Positions 51,496 through 63,774 of a stretch of DNA of 64,000 nt are shown one piece after another. The stretch's first letter is position 1. Every line of letters starts with the position of its first letter. Made by a program: the position numbers and the translations under genes. The notes under the pieces are model-generated. The model had not been told where the DNA came from. It ran no database searches and was given only the letters and a program-made list of their open reading frames with translations. Source of the stretch: Amoebidium appalachense (lineage: Eukaryota; Ichthyosporea); contig CAVNZM010000011.1 in NCBI GenBank assembly GCA_963693365.1, positions 1,178,001 to 1,242,000 of the forward strand, in the 5' to 3' direction.

Positions 51496-52915
51496 CGCGC
51501 GTGTGTCTGTGCATGTGTGTATGTGTGTGTGTGTGTGTGTTTATCGTGATGTGTGTGTGTGTGTATGTGCAATCCAAGGCCTCCTACTCTGACAGAGTAG
51601 GGGACCTTCGGTGCTGACATTAAGAAGCCTTGGTGCGATCGCGACCCTGTATATACGTGCTTAGATGATCCTTTTTGAAACCAACAACCCCCCCCCCCCC
51701 CCCTTCCCCGCCTGGTTAGGAAGCCTAATACGGCTTTTGCCTCTATCGAGAGCGTGCAGCGGGTTGACTCAAGTGCATGGCCCAGACCGCCAATAGTCCA
51801 TTGAACAACTCATAACTTATCAAACAGAATCTCTGTATAGCTTGGGTTACGACTGACCCCGGCCAACCACATTTACACATTGTCAAGGGCCTGAGCACCG
51901 TGCACGCTAGGCCGGTCCACTCGGCTTGTGAACGGCGAAGAGCAGATTTGTCTACCACACATTTATTGGCACCCAATTCGTGCTAACGGTAGAGGGTGAG
52001 ACCCGTGTACACGTGGTGGAGGAATTCCCAACAATGACTTAAATGTGGACCCTTCCCATCTCCCCCTCCCCCTCGGAGTCCCCCCCCCCCCCCCCCCCCC
52101 CCACCCCCCCCCCCACACACACACCACTACCACCACCACGACAGCATCTTCCCGGAATTTGTTACTCATTTTTCCTATACGTATAAAGTTTCTTGCTGCA
52201 TGGAAGTAACTGGTTAGCAACTGCCTTGGCACTTCCGCATGGCTATTGATAGTAGGACCTGACAGTGTAGCCAGACCGCTCATGTTATTGCTCGTGGTCT
52301 GATTTACCCTCGTTTAACTGTATCTTCTTGTTTATTTTCGAAGGTGGCTAAAGCCTTAAGCATACCGTGCTTTGTACGAGCATCATAGTGTTTTTGGGGA
52401 GAAATATCTTCATGGTCATTATTACACCAAATATGGTGAATATTCTTTCCCTTTTAGCAATACCATGCCACAGGAAGCAGCCGTTCTTATATTGCTATAC
52501 CACAAGGGTAGGGGTAGAAACACACAAGAACTAGCGTACACGAACAATTACTATATTACAACAACTATGAACGTGTATTCACATCATACCTGTGCCCGAA
52601 TGTATTACTAATCTTATACGTGGCCCACCAACACTCAGAAGGGTGGGTTCAAAAGATGCATGGGTGTACATATACACGGATTGAAAAGGAAAATGCATTC
52701 AAGATGAGCGGCGTGGAGAAACGGAAGAAAAGAAAATGAATGAAAAAAAACAAGAATAAACCTCTGATAAAACCAGGTGGTCAAACGCGTTACGTCCGAA
52801 AAGTCTCACGAAATATCGCCTCGACCTCAAAACAAAGGCTGCCTCGGGGTGTAAAATTTCCCTTTTGGCAGGCACCAAAAGGGAGAGGTGAGGGGGGAAA
52901 AAAAAAAAAAAAAAA

Positions 52916-52951
<36 letters not shown>

Positions 52952-53049
52952 AGGTCCCGGCACAGTATTTCATATCTGCCCTTGCCCAGCACCTCAGTCA
53001 TACTCAGACACCACCCCCTACAAACCCTAACAAAAGTATTCACCTTCAA
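50642..53049. other. Convergent spacer between globin and GH3 gene
   Basis: Holds the globin 3' flank, a (GA)n/(GT)n patch (50680-50716), a G-rich tract (50797-50850), GT arrays (51290-51570), an inverted-repeat structure (51574-51633), C tracts (51688-51703, 52079-52114) and complex AT-rich sequence (52300-52700) with no recognised gene. A poly-A/poly-G pair sits at 52899-52950. Confidence 0.5.
51574..51633. other. Nested inverted repeat (outer 7 bp, inner 9 bp)
   Basis: CCAAGGC at 51574-51580 pairs with GCCTTGG at 51627-51633; inside, CCTACTCTG at 51583-51591 pairs with CAGAGTAGG at 51593-51601 around a single A. Total span is 60 bases, too short and wrongly arranged for a tRNA. Confidence 0.7.
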
Positions 53050-53327
53050 CTAAAACTTGGGGAACGGTTCAATTATCGTGCGAGTCCCACTCAGTCTGAG
53101 AGTAAACTGCAGTGTCACATCCACACCGTTGGTGAAGACTAGAGAGTAGTCACCGGGCTCACTGACCAGATTGCCATCCTCATCGACCAATTGGATCGTC
53201 CGCACGTCAATCTCAAACGATGCACTCTTGCTCTGGCCGGCCTGATATGATCCAAGTATAAACCGTTAATGTGTTGCACAAATTAGAGGACTTTAATTGG
53301 CGGCAGACACCCAAGCATGAGCTAGAA

Positions 53328-53374
<47 letters not shown>

Positions 53375-53861
53375 AAAAGAAAAAAAAAAAAAAAGAAAAA
53401 GGAAAAGAAAAGGAAAAACCCCCCCTCCCCAACCACCACCACCAAAAAAAAACACCTCACCCCGAGTTCCACCACCATCAGACGTATTTACCCGTCCTTT
53501 AGTCCGAACGTCGGGACCGTTCCTGATATCACAAGGTTGAAGTATAAAAGTGGCAACAGAGCATAAAAACTAAAACAGAGGCCTGCACAACAATGAAGTA
53601 CACTCCTAAGTCGTCTCCAGATTATAATTGGCGTATTTAAACTTCAGTAAACTTCAGGATCATGATTCAAGATTTTTTGCCATTGATCACTTCCTCAACA
53701 TTGCAGAGTCGAGTGCAAAGTACTAAACACAATTGACAATAGATACCATTAAAAAACAAGAAACAAAAAACAAACAAACAAACAAAAAAAAACAAAAAAC
53801 AAACAAAAAACATTTAGAATCTCATAAATCCTCATTCGTTCTTCTTAGGAAAGCTTTCTTT

Positions 53862-53922
<61 letters not shown>

Positions 53923-54114
53923 TGGTTGTTTGGGGGGAGGGGAGGGGGGGGGGGGGGGGGGGGGGGGGGCAAAGACACACACCTTTATATCGAGGCGCTT
54001 AAAGGCCACCAGTTGACTTTTGAGCTTGGAGGCAGGGCCAGGGAGAGAGAGGGGAGAGGGGGGAGAGAAGAACACAAGCACGGTCTCACTGCCGTCAACA
54101 CTGCCTGTGTTGGT

Positions 54115-54170
<56 letters not shown>

Positions 54171-55192
54171 AGCCTGCTGTCTTGCTTTCATGGTGTGTAA
54201 ATTAGAAGCAGCACAACACAACACATAAATCGATGAACATGAATGCCAGTTGAGGCTCTGAGTCTTAAAGTGACTGCACAAAAACAAACGCCCATCCCAC
54301 AGCTCCTGGCCCCTGTCCCCCCCCCCCCCCCCCCCCCAACACACACACATTCCCATGTCATTCCATTATACCAGACCCTAGGTACAGATCTGTTCAAAGT
54401 CTTTCAGCCCCCAAATCATCACCCTCGCACATACATAGTATCTTGTCGGAGATGCATGGCCAATCACCACTGACACCCCAGGTTAAGCGTATATTGTTGT
54501 GTGCTAGGTACGCACAGAGCTAGAGCCCTAATATGGGAGAGATATCCCCCCCCCCCCCCCCCCCCCCCTCAAAAAAAAAAAAAAAAACAAAAAAAAACCC
54601 GGTGGCCTGGTTGTAAGAGAGTCGGTAAAGTGCCAGACAGGAGCGGTGGGGGTTGGTGGGTGGGTGGGGGGGGGGAAGGGGGGGAGTTTGGACCTCGATA
54701 GTAACGCCAACACCATTGGAGGGGGTGGTGTTGTCGAGGGTGAGGAGGCTGTTGGCTGCTGGCTGGGCTTCGAACTGGAAGGAGGTGTAGCTCAGCCCAT
54801 AGCCTGTGTGTGTGTGTATATGTGTGTGTGTGTGAGTGTGTGTGTGTCTTTGAGGGGTGATAGCTCTGGTGAAAAGACGAAGGAAAAGGAGTCAGCACTA
54901 TGTGGTCGAAGAGGCCAAGCAAACCATAGTTTAAACGAAAGCCGGCATGCAACAAATCGAGCAATGAATCCAAGCATAAATTGTTGCCATTTGCGTGATT
55001 GTGTGCGTGCCTGGGTAGCTGTGGTGGTGGTGGTGGTGGTGGTGGTGGGGACCTCGAAAGAAGACTCATTCAACTTCGGCAAACCTACGCCTAACCAAAT
55101 ATCCCTTCAATTGAAGGTGTGTGATGCATGGAGGGATTTGGGTTCGGGGGCTTCTGGGGGAGCGGAAGGGGAGGCAGGGAGAGGGGGAGGCC

Positions 55193-55227
<35 letters not shown>

Positions 55228-55366
55228 GGGGGAAGGGGTTGTTACCAAAGGGCCACAGAGGTTCACCAGTGTAGTACTTGTATGAGCGGCCAACCCCCTC
55301 AGTCATGGACATCTCGGTCATGGCCATCTCATCCACATAGTGCTCGGGGTACACGGTCACGGGCAG

Positions 55367-55444
<78 letters not shown>

Positions 55445-55809
55445 TGGGGCTAGCAGAAAGGGGGATTTGGGGGAGGAGGTGGAGGGAGGAGAGGGAAGGA
55501 GGCAGGAGGGGAGGGACGGGGGCAGGAAGGAGAGAGTGAGAGAGGGGAGGGAGAGGGAGAGAGAGAGGGAGAGGGGGGGGGGGGGGGGAGAGGGGGGGAG
55601 AGAGAGGGGGGGGGATTAAATGTCGAGCACCACATATTCAGCTGTTGCTCATGCTCGTTGTGCCAAGCCAACTGTCACCCCTAAGAATCTTCTTTCATCT
55701 TGCTCTACAACAAAGCATGCCCTTTCAAATTGCCACAACCTTCCAGTCAGGCTTGGTCTCGGTCTGATGAATCTCTTTACACTTGTGTTGCTCTTGTGCA
55801 CGTCCTAAG

Positions 55810-55895
<86 letters not shown>

Positions 55896-56205
55896 CGTGC
55901 GCGCCCGTGCGTGCGCGTGCGTGTGCGTGTGCGTGTGCACATCTGTGGTCTGTTGAGTGGGTTGATAAGGGGATAAATTCAGTAGTGCACCCACCTTGCC
56001 CCCGGGGTTGTAGTGACCAAACAGCACATCAGCAACAGCCTGTGACCCATATACCCCCGGGTAGAATGCTTCCACAATGGCATGGGCCCCACTCTTCACA
56101 CTGGCACAGGCCACAGGCCCACCGTTGAAGAGAACTACGATGGTGGGTTTGCCTGCTGCCAGCACCTGCGCAAAGAGTTGCTCTTGCACACCTGTGTGTG
56201 TGTGT

Positions 56206-56258
<53 letters not shown>

Positions 56259-56890
56259 TTTTGTGTGTGCGTGACTATCAGCCCACCCAATTCCCAAATG
56301 AAGAGATAAACGGGTCACGTAAGTAACCACAAAATCAAACACGTAAGAGCACAGGTAAGGTACAAATACAAGAAACCGACACCCAAGACTGTTCCCCACC
56401 GCCATATCCACATTTACTTAACTATAGGTCATGCGGAAGATAACACCCTGGCAGTTGCACACGTCTTTAGATGATTAAAAAGGCTTACAATTTTAACTGA
56501 CATCTTTGCCCTGAGTTCCCTGTCCCTCCCCATTACCCCCACAGCTGTCTTCCGCTTCTCCTATAGTATTATGAGAAAGGAACAAGCCCCCCCCTTCCCC
56601 CCCCCCCCCCCCCCCCTCTTCCCTCCCCACCCACCCGCCTTCCCCCCCCCACACACACGCACACACACACAAAAAAAAAGTTTCCCCCACCAAAGGCAAA
56701 CGAAACAAAAATTATGCTTAAAATCACCACTGATAGAAATGAAAAACACATACCCGGCAGGTTGATTGCACGTCTGTCTGCACTTTCCCTCTCGACTGAT
56801 AGATCCGTGCCCAGCATCACCACCACCACATCGGCACTCTGATTGGCCACAGGTCAGCAAGGCACAGTAAATTTCGAGAAGTCGATCATA

Positions 56891-56927
<37 letters not shown>

Positions 56928-57089
56928 CCCCCACCCATTAGTTCCTTAAACACAAAACCCATCATGCTGCCCAAGCCAGCAACTAAAAGCACGGCACAGA
57001 TGAGTCCAGCAGCTTGGTATGATGTGCCCAAGGGAGAAAGGATGGAGGGAAACGGGGGAGGGGGTCAGACGGGGCAAGGCAGGTGGGCG

Positions 57090-57169
<80 letters not shown>

Positions 57170-57258
57170 GGGGGGGGGGGGGGAGGGGAAGGAAAGCACC
57201 TTTGCAGCGTCGACGGCTGCGCCAATTCCACCAGCATCTGTTCCCTGAATGGAGCAAC

Positions 57259-57293
<35 letters not shown>

Positions 57294-58509
57294 ACGTGCA
57301 CAAGTGCGTGTGCACGTGTTTGTAATAATTGTGGTGTGTGTGCGCGCGCATGTGTGTTTGTATGTGTGTGTGCCGTTGTCAGGAATTCTTGCTTGCTCAA
57401 TGCTCATTTTCCCATGCAAACCAAAGTATGTGTGAATAGGTGGATGTGCGCATGTGCCTGAGTGTGCACACGTGATCGGCCACGAGGAGAGGAAGATGGG
57501 GTAGGCAGGCATGCAGACTGATGTGCCCCCCCTTCTCTCCCCTCGGCCTTTCTTCCCCCCGAGACATTTTCGTCTTGTTGTTGGGTTAGGGTAGGGTTGG
57601 GTTGGGTTGGGGGGATGGGAGGAAAGGACGGGAGAAGGGGGGGGGAGGGGAGGGAGGGAGGGAGGGAGGGGAGGGGTTTGCAAACCTCGACACCGACTGT
57701 GCTGCCTCCTACGTTGAGTGAGGTGATGGCCTCAAGAGGACTGACCACACAGCTGTAATCGTCAAATCTGCTTGGGCCAGGGTCAGTTGACTGGTCAAAA
57801 GGCTTATGTGCACATCGGGGCACCATGGCCCACCCATCCCCACGTGAGGAGTCATTGTGAAGGAAGAAATGGGAGAAAAGAGAGACAAAAAGACCGAATT
57901 ATGAAAAGGTGAAGGTGTTCTGTATTGCTACGCGAGTGTAGAGGGTCAATCAACACACTGTTTTGGTCATTTTTTCATCTAGAAATGATTGCAGGGGGTG
58001 GAATAACTCGATAAGCTCACAACTATCAGAGCAGCCCCAACCTAACGGATGTTTAAGTTTATGTTGGGCTCAACCAAGGACCATCAACTACTGCCTCAAA
58101 GAGTAACGAGATTCTGGTGGTAAGTAGAAATGATCATGAGGCGACACTGTGCGTGTGTACACACGTACATGTTGGTGGGTGTTTGATACTCGAAGGCAAA
58201 GGAAAGGTGGTGATGGTGGTGGTGGTGGTTGGGGGGGGGAGAGGGGGAGTGCATACTGAGGGCAGACCTGGCCCTGGTAGTTGCTGATCTGGGCCCTGCG
58301 GGAGTTGGTGTGGGGACCAACCACCGCAATCTTCTGCCCTGCATTTCATTGGTAGTTGGAGAACCAATCAGATCGGGGCATTTCATTACCGAATGTGGCA
58401 CCATGCTTCACTGCAGATGATTGGCTGATACATCATTTCGGTTTTGCACTCCACAAGCCACCAATCCTTAAGCCCTCCCCCTCTCCCTCTTTCTCTTCCA
58501 CCCCCCCCC

Positions 58510-58545
<36 letters not shown>

Positions 58546-59434
58546 CCCCCCCCCCCCCCAAGCACGCACACACACACACCCAACCCCCTCCCCTCCTACA
58601 TGGGGTGCCGAAACAACAATAAGTAGAGGCAAAAGGCGCATAAACAATGTGCACAGATCATCAGGAAACAATGATCACCGCCAGAAGAAAAAATAAATGG
58701 GACTAAAGAGGAGGGCGGCGGGGGGAGGGGGGCGGGGGGGGGGGGGGGGGGGGGGGGGGGGGATCACGGACCCTTCTTCAATGGCAGGGTGTTAGCATTA
58801 TTCTTGAGCAGCACCATGCCCTCACGTGACATCTGAAGGCTCAGATCAAGCGCACGGGGGGTGCGCACGGCATCTGGGGGACAGAGGGTCAGCATGCACC
58901 AATGAGGCAGGAAAACACAGCATACACGTGCAAAGGGAGGCAAGAAAATACAAAGGGTACAAGTGCTTGTGCACCCCGGAGGGGTAAAGAGGGAGCGAAT
59001 TGAAGGTGGGCTACTGATCGGCTACACAACATCAGATATTAAAATGTTTGCGCGCTCTTTTACGCTGCCCCCCCTCCCCCCCCCCCCCCCCCCCCCCTTT
59101 TTTTATTTATTAATAAAAGAGCAGAAATGGAAAAAAAAACCAAAAAAACGGAAAGAAAGAAAATAAAGGGAAAGAAACCCAATCCAATCATCTGCATGCA
59201 GTAGCACAACCCATCATGGCCCACACAAGTGCCTCGAGCCCATATGCATCTAACAATAGCTGTGTGAGCGATAAATAGTACCCGGGGTGATGTGCCAGTA
59301 GGGCTGGTCCTCCACTGGGTCAAACAGGCCCAGCATGAATCTCATGCGTAGTGACCGGTAGAGGGCCAAGTCGATGTCCTTCTCACTCAGCAGGCCCTTG
59401 CCTATGGCCGGTATGAGGGCATCCATGTAGGGTC

Positions 59435-59505
<71 letters not shown>

Positions 59506-59660
59506 TGCCAGTAGATTTGTGCTTAGGTTTAGTCATTGTAGGTGTAGGTATGCATGTAGACATGAAAGTACATTTACATTTGAGGGAATTTTGTTTGCGA
59601 GATCTTGACAACAGGGTGGGGTAGCACGTACGCACGCATGCACATGCGCCCCACGTGCGC

Positions 59661-59703
<43 letters not shown>

Positions 59704-60017
59704 GGTGGGTGGGTGGGTGTTTGGGGGGGGGGGGGGGGGGGGGGAGATGGGGTTGGAATGTGTCATAGAGTGCAAAGTACACACTCACGACGGACAGCAT
59801 AAGAAAAAAGAACACACAAAGAATATGCATCAAGGGGTGGGGGGTGGTGGGGGGGTGGGGCTGGGGGAGGCTGGGGGGGGGGGGGGGGGGGGTGGAGGGG
59901 GGAGTAATCGAAGCCAGAAAAGGAAGGGGGAGCATAGTAGTAAACGGTAAGCAAGAATGATTAACAGTATAGGTGAGGAAAGGGTGGTGAAGCAAACGTA
60001 CACGTAAAAGCCACACG

Positions 60018-60100
<83 letters not shown>

Positions 60101-60505
60101 GGTCTCGTGGTTGCCGTGGCGCAGGTTTGAGTTGATGTCTGTGCCGCCATCCACCAGGGCAGCTTTGACTGCTTCCTCCATGCTCTGTACATAGTGGTGC
60201 TGCAGTGCACAGTCAGCAACAACAACAAAAAAAGAAAAAAGAAAAAAAAAAAGAGAGGGGGGGGGGGGGGGGGGAGGATGTTAAGTTGGATAAAAAAAAA
60301 AATGATGATTTCTTCCACACGTGATGTCTATAAATGTATGGTAATGCCGATGCGTGTGTGCGTACGTGTGTGTTTTTGGGGGATGAAATAAGATGACAGA
60401 ACAATCAGGGGCAGGAAAATGGTGGGGAGTTCTCTCTCTCCCCCCCCCCCCCCCCCCTTTTGACCCTCCCTTTTTTTCTCTTTCTTTCTTTCTTTCTTTT
60501 TTTTT

Positions 60506-60536
<31 letters not shown>

Positions 60537-60582
60537 CCGGGGAGGATGTCCCGGCGCCACAAGGTATACTCTCTGTGTGTGT

Positions 60583-60630
<48 letters not shown>

Positions 60631-60769
60631 GGGGTGCTGCGAAGTTCTCCCCTCTACAATTAATGCTCAACTGACTTTCTAGTGTTTCCAGTGTTTCTGC
60701 CTTCTCATGTAGCTGCTTGTGGTTTCTTGGGTCCAAGGAAGCATATGGGTATGTGTGTGTTGGTTGTCT

Positions 60770-60801
<32 letters not shown>

Positions 60802-60875
60802 CTCTCTCCCTTTTTTTTATTCTTGTGCTTTCTTTTCTTTTCTATAATTATTTCTTTCTTTTTTTTTTTTTTTTT

Positions 60876-60906
<31 letters not shown>

Positions 60907-61129
60907 GGGGGGGTGTTACAGACCTGGTACCAAATGCTCTCGACGGCATCCGAATCACTGGTCACATAGCCGTCAAAGCCCCACGTGTCACGCAGCACCC
61001 GACTAAGGAAGTTGCTAGCACATGCTGGCACCCCATTCACGGCATTGTAGCTGTGTGGGTGCAGGGTGTGTGTGGAGGTGTGTGTGCATTGGAAGGGGGT
61101 GTTGCTTGGAGAATGAAGGCTTGTACACA

Positions 61130-61193
<64 letters not shown>

Positions 61194-61440
61194 ATGTGTG
61201 TGTGTGGGAGCAGGAAGGAGAGTGACGAACGGGGGAGGGGAAGGGGGAGGGTCAGAGACATATCCGTGTCTTATGTGGTGCAATGATGGAGGGCTGGAGC
61301 AAACCAATCTATTTGGATCCATGTCCTCTCCAGCTTCCTCCCTCTACCCATTTACCTCACCATCTCATTCCCCGACCTATATTAGACACGAATGATGTTG
61401 AATGCACCCGGAGAGCGATGACAGCGGGTAAGATAGACAA

Positions 61441-61472
<32 letters not shown>

Positions 61473-62660
61473 AGAGAGAGAGAGGGGGGGGGGGGGGGGG
61501 GAAGAGAGAGAGAGAGAACGTAAGCGAGGGGGTGGCGTGGGGGGGGGGGGGGGGGGGGGGAGGGAAGGAAAGGGAAGGAGAGAAAGGGAGGCAGAGACAA
61601 GCCAGTGCGGGGGAGACGAGAAGAAGGGGAGACAGATGGGAGAATGTGTGTGTGTGTGTGTGTGTGTGTCTGTGTGCAGGTGAAAAAAAAAAAGAGCACA
61701 GCACACACAAAGCGTACGGGAGATCTGGGGGGGGGGGGGGGGGGGGGGTGGGAGGGGGGGAAGGGGGGGAAAGGGGGGAGGTGGGGGGGGGCAATGCCAG
61801 CCGGCTGGCAGGGGGGTGTACCTGCACATGATGCCCTTGGCATTGCCCTGCTGCACAGACATCTTGAAGGCGGGGAAGTACGAGTCCTGGTAGTCTGCAC
61901 ACACCACCACATAACCATCAACCACTATACTCTCAACTGCTTTCCCCCTTAGCGCCTGCCCCCCCTCCCTCCCCCCCCCCCCCCCCCCTCCCCCCCCGCC
62001 CCCCTGCCCGCCGGCCGTCGGCCTGCCCATCCCCTCCTCCTCTCCAGCTCTCCTCCCCGCAACCACCACCACCACCACACATACACGCCAGTTGCAGGTA
62101 GCCTTATTGATTCATCCTCGGTGATCAACTACTAAAAACTATCCTACCCCCCCCCCCCCCCCCCCTCCCCCCCCCCCCCCCCTTCTCCCCCCAACACACA
62201 CACACACACACACACCACACACTACCACCATCACCATGTCACCACCACCGTAAAATAAAACATGCAGAGAGTGTGGGACATGTAAATTTCCAACAGGCAT
62301 CACCCATTTCCAACCAACTATACTACCATTACACCACACTCACCCACCAAATCCCTTATCCCCCCCCCCCAAAAAAAAAATAAATAAAAAATAAATAAAT
62401 AAATAAATTAATAAAATGAAAAATAAAATAAAATAAAAAATAGAAGAGAAACAAAAAACACACCCAAACACACACACACACACACATACACAGAAATTCA
62501 CCCACCATAGTTTGACACAATTGCATTGAAGCTCATGCGGGATAGATTTGTGCCTGGCCACCCCTCGAGGCTGTATGCGTCCCAATGCTTCACTGTTGAT
62601 ACAGCTAGAAGGTAGCGCTTGTCGGGTCCCTCCTGCAGCCCTGGTGGTGATGGCGGGGTG

Positions 62661-62691
<31 letters not shown>

Positions 62692-63345
62692 TGTGTGTGT
62701 GTGTGCGTGGGGGTGGGGAGGGGGGAGGGGGGAAGGATGGGTCAGGGGGCGCTTCACAGTGCAAAGGTGTGGAAAGAAGATATGAGGTGCAGGAAAGGGG
62801 GTAGCATGTTAAAGCACACATGGAATATATGTAACATATGTAGAGCCCCTCAAAGGGGGAAGGATGGGGGTGCATGGGTGGGTGGATGGGTGGGTGGGGG
62901 GGGGGTCATTTACAGTTTTAGTGTTAACTCATACGTTTGCCCGAGGGAAAGGGGGGGGGGGGGGGGGGGGGGGATGAACGGGAACTGGCGGTGGCGTTGG
63001 CGGTGGGTGGATGCCCCCGAAGAAGGGGGGGGGGGGGGGGGGGGGGGGGGCAATGCAACCAGCCATTTCAGCATGACAGGTCATTAGATGGAAGCTAATA
63101 GAAGCTTCTGAGAAATGTACTTGGATGGTTGGAGAGGAGAGACTTCGTTAGTGTGTGCGTGTGCATATGTACTGTGGCTGTGTGGCTGTGTGTGTTTTGA
63201 GGAAGAGAGGGGGGGGGGGGGGGGGGGGGGGGGATGGTTAGCACACCCTTAGTGTAAGCCACCCCAAACATGCCGTTGACATAGGGATCCTCGGAAGGCA
63301 CTTCATTGGCCCGGCCCCTGCACAAACCGTCCACTGGTCAGTTAA

Positions 63346-63377
<32 letters not shown>

Positions 63378-63774
63378 TTCACACACACACATCTATTCCC
63401 CTTACCATATCCTAGTCTATGCTGACCGCCAAACACATTCCTCGAATTCCCCCCCCTCGCCCCCTCCCCTTTCCCCTCGCCACCAAAAAAAAAAAAAAAA
63501 GAAAGAAAGAAAAAAGAAAAAGAAAAAAGAAAAACCCTCCTACTCGACACAACACAAAAGCAGCCCGATGACTTAAACCCCCCCCCCCCCCTCCCTCCAA
63601 AAAAGGCGGTCCCCCCCCCCCCCCCACCAATATCCACATAAAGACCACCATATAAGGTCATCCCTCCTCCCCCTAGAAATGACTAAAAATCCGAGATTGC
63701 ACACACCATCTTGGGTCCCTGTTGATGTTGATATTTGGGCTCCAGCAGTCCAGACCCAGGTGGGGAAGGTTCTC
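53050..63774 (-). CDS. Glycoside hydrolase family 3, beta-xylosidase-like (17 exons seen, 5' end beyond window)
   Basis: Secreted-type exoglycosidase that removes sugars such as xylose from oligosaccharide ends. Exons in transcript order: 63774-63707, 63317-63247, 62640-62506, 61894-61822, 61050-60924, 60199-60100, 59437-59282, 58873-58772, 58338-58268, 57790-57686, 57244-57200, 56838-56754, 56191-55995, 55366-55246, 54803-54694, 54117-53983 and 53241-53050. All phases close, giving 630 residues. The GH3 barrel shows WSPNININRDPRWGR, EVPSEDPY, VKHWDAYSLE, GIMCSYNAVNGVPAC and the nucleophile loop GYVTSDSDAVE. The second domain shows MVLLKNNANTLPL, IAVVGPH, VVVMLGTD with Glu-containing SVERESADR (likely acid/base region), VLFNGGPV and FGHYNPGGK. 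A fibronectin-III-like end (YYTGEPLWPFGYGLSYTSF, VTNTGSVDGSE) follows; stop is TAG. About 150 N-terminal residues with any signal peptide lie beyond the right edge. The start of exon 57790 is the least certain. Confidence 0.93.
54118..54170. repeat. Microsatellite forming a (CA)nCAG acceptor in the GH3 gene
   Basis: (GT)n on the plus strand, hence (CA)n ending in CAG exactly at the acceptor of the exon starting 54117. Acceptors at 55367, 56192 and 54804 are built the same way. Confidence 0.9.
55367..55430. repeat. Microsatellite at GH3 acceptor
   Basis: Sense strand reads (CA)n up to the AG that precedes the exon starting 55366. Confidence 0.9.
56192..56256. repeat. Microsatellite at GH3 acceptor
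   Basis: Sense strand reads (CA)n, with one ACGT interruption, up to the AG before the exon starting 56191. Confidence 0.9.
57115..57183. repeat. Long G-rich run in GH3 intron
   Basis: A (GT)n array passes into about 50 G, then G broken by single A residues, close to the donor at 57199. Confidence 0.9.
59438..59505. repeat. (CA)n acceptor tract, GH3 intron 60099-59438
   Basis: Sense-strand (CA)n ends in CAG at the acceptor; the same intron starts with a (GT)n array at 60099. Confidence 0.92.
59751..59800 (-). repeat. Intron motif copy D
   Basis: On the minus (sense) strand: CTGTCCGTCGTGAGTGTGTA, CTTTGCACTCTATGACACAT, then a C run; inside the GH3 intron 60099-59438. Confidence 0.7.
60018..60099. 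repeat. (GT)n donor tract, GH3 intron 60099-59438
   Basis: Sense-strand (GT)n begins at the first base of the intron, so the donor consensus is itself part of the repeat. Confidence 0.92.
60497..60536. repeat. Poly-T/poly-G compound tract
   Basis: T run after a TTTC microsatellite passes directly into G; a second such tract is at 60860-60913. Confidence 0.9.

Noticed and set aside
51574-51633. tRNA gene at the nested inverted repeat
   Set aside because: Only 60 bases, no D/anticodon/T-arm layout and no B-box consensus.
52372-52611. 79-codon AT-rich frame (tyrosine-rich)
   Set aside because: No ATG start, no flanking signals and no recognisable motif; within chance for AT-rich DNA.
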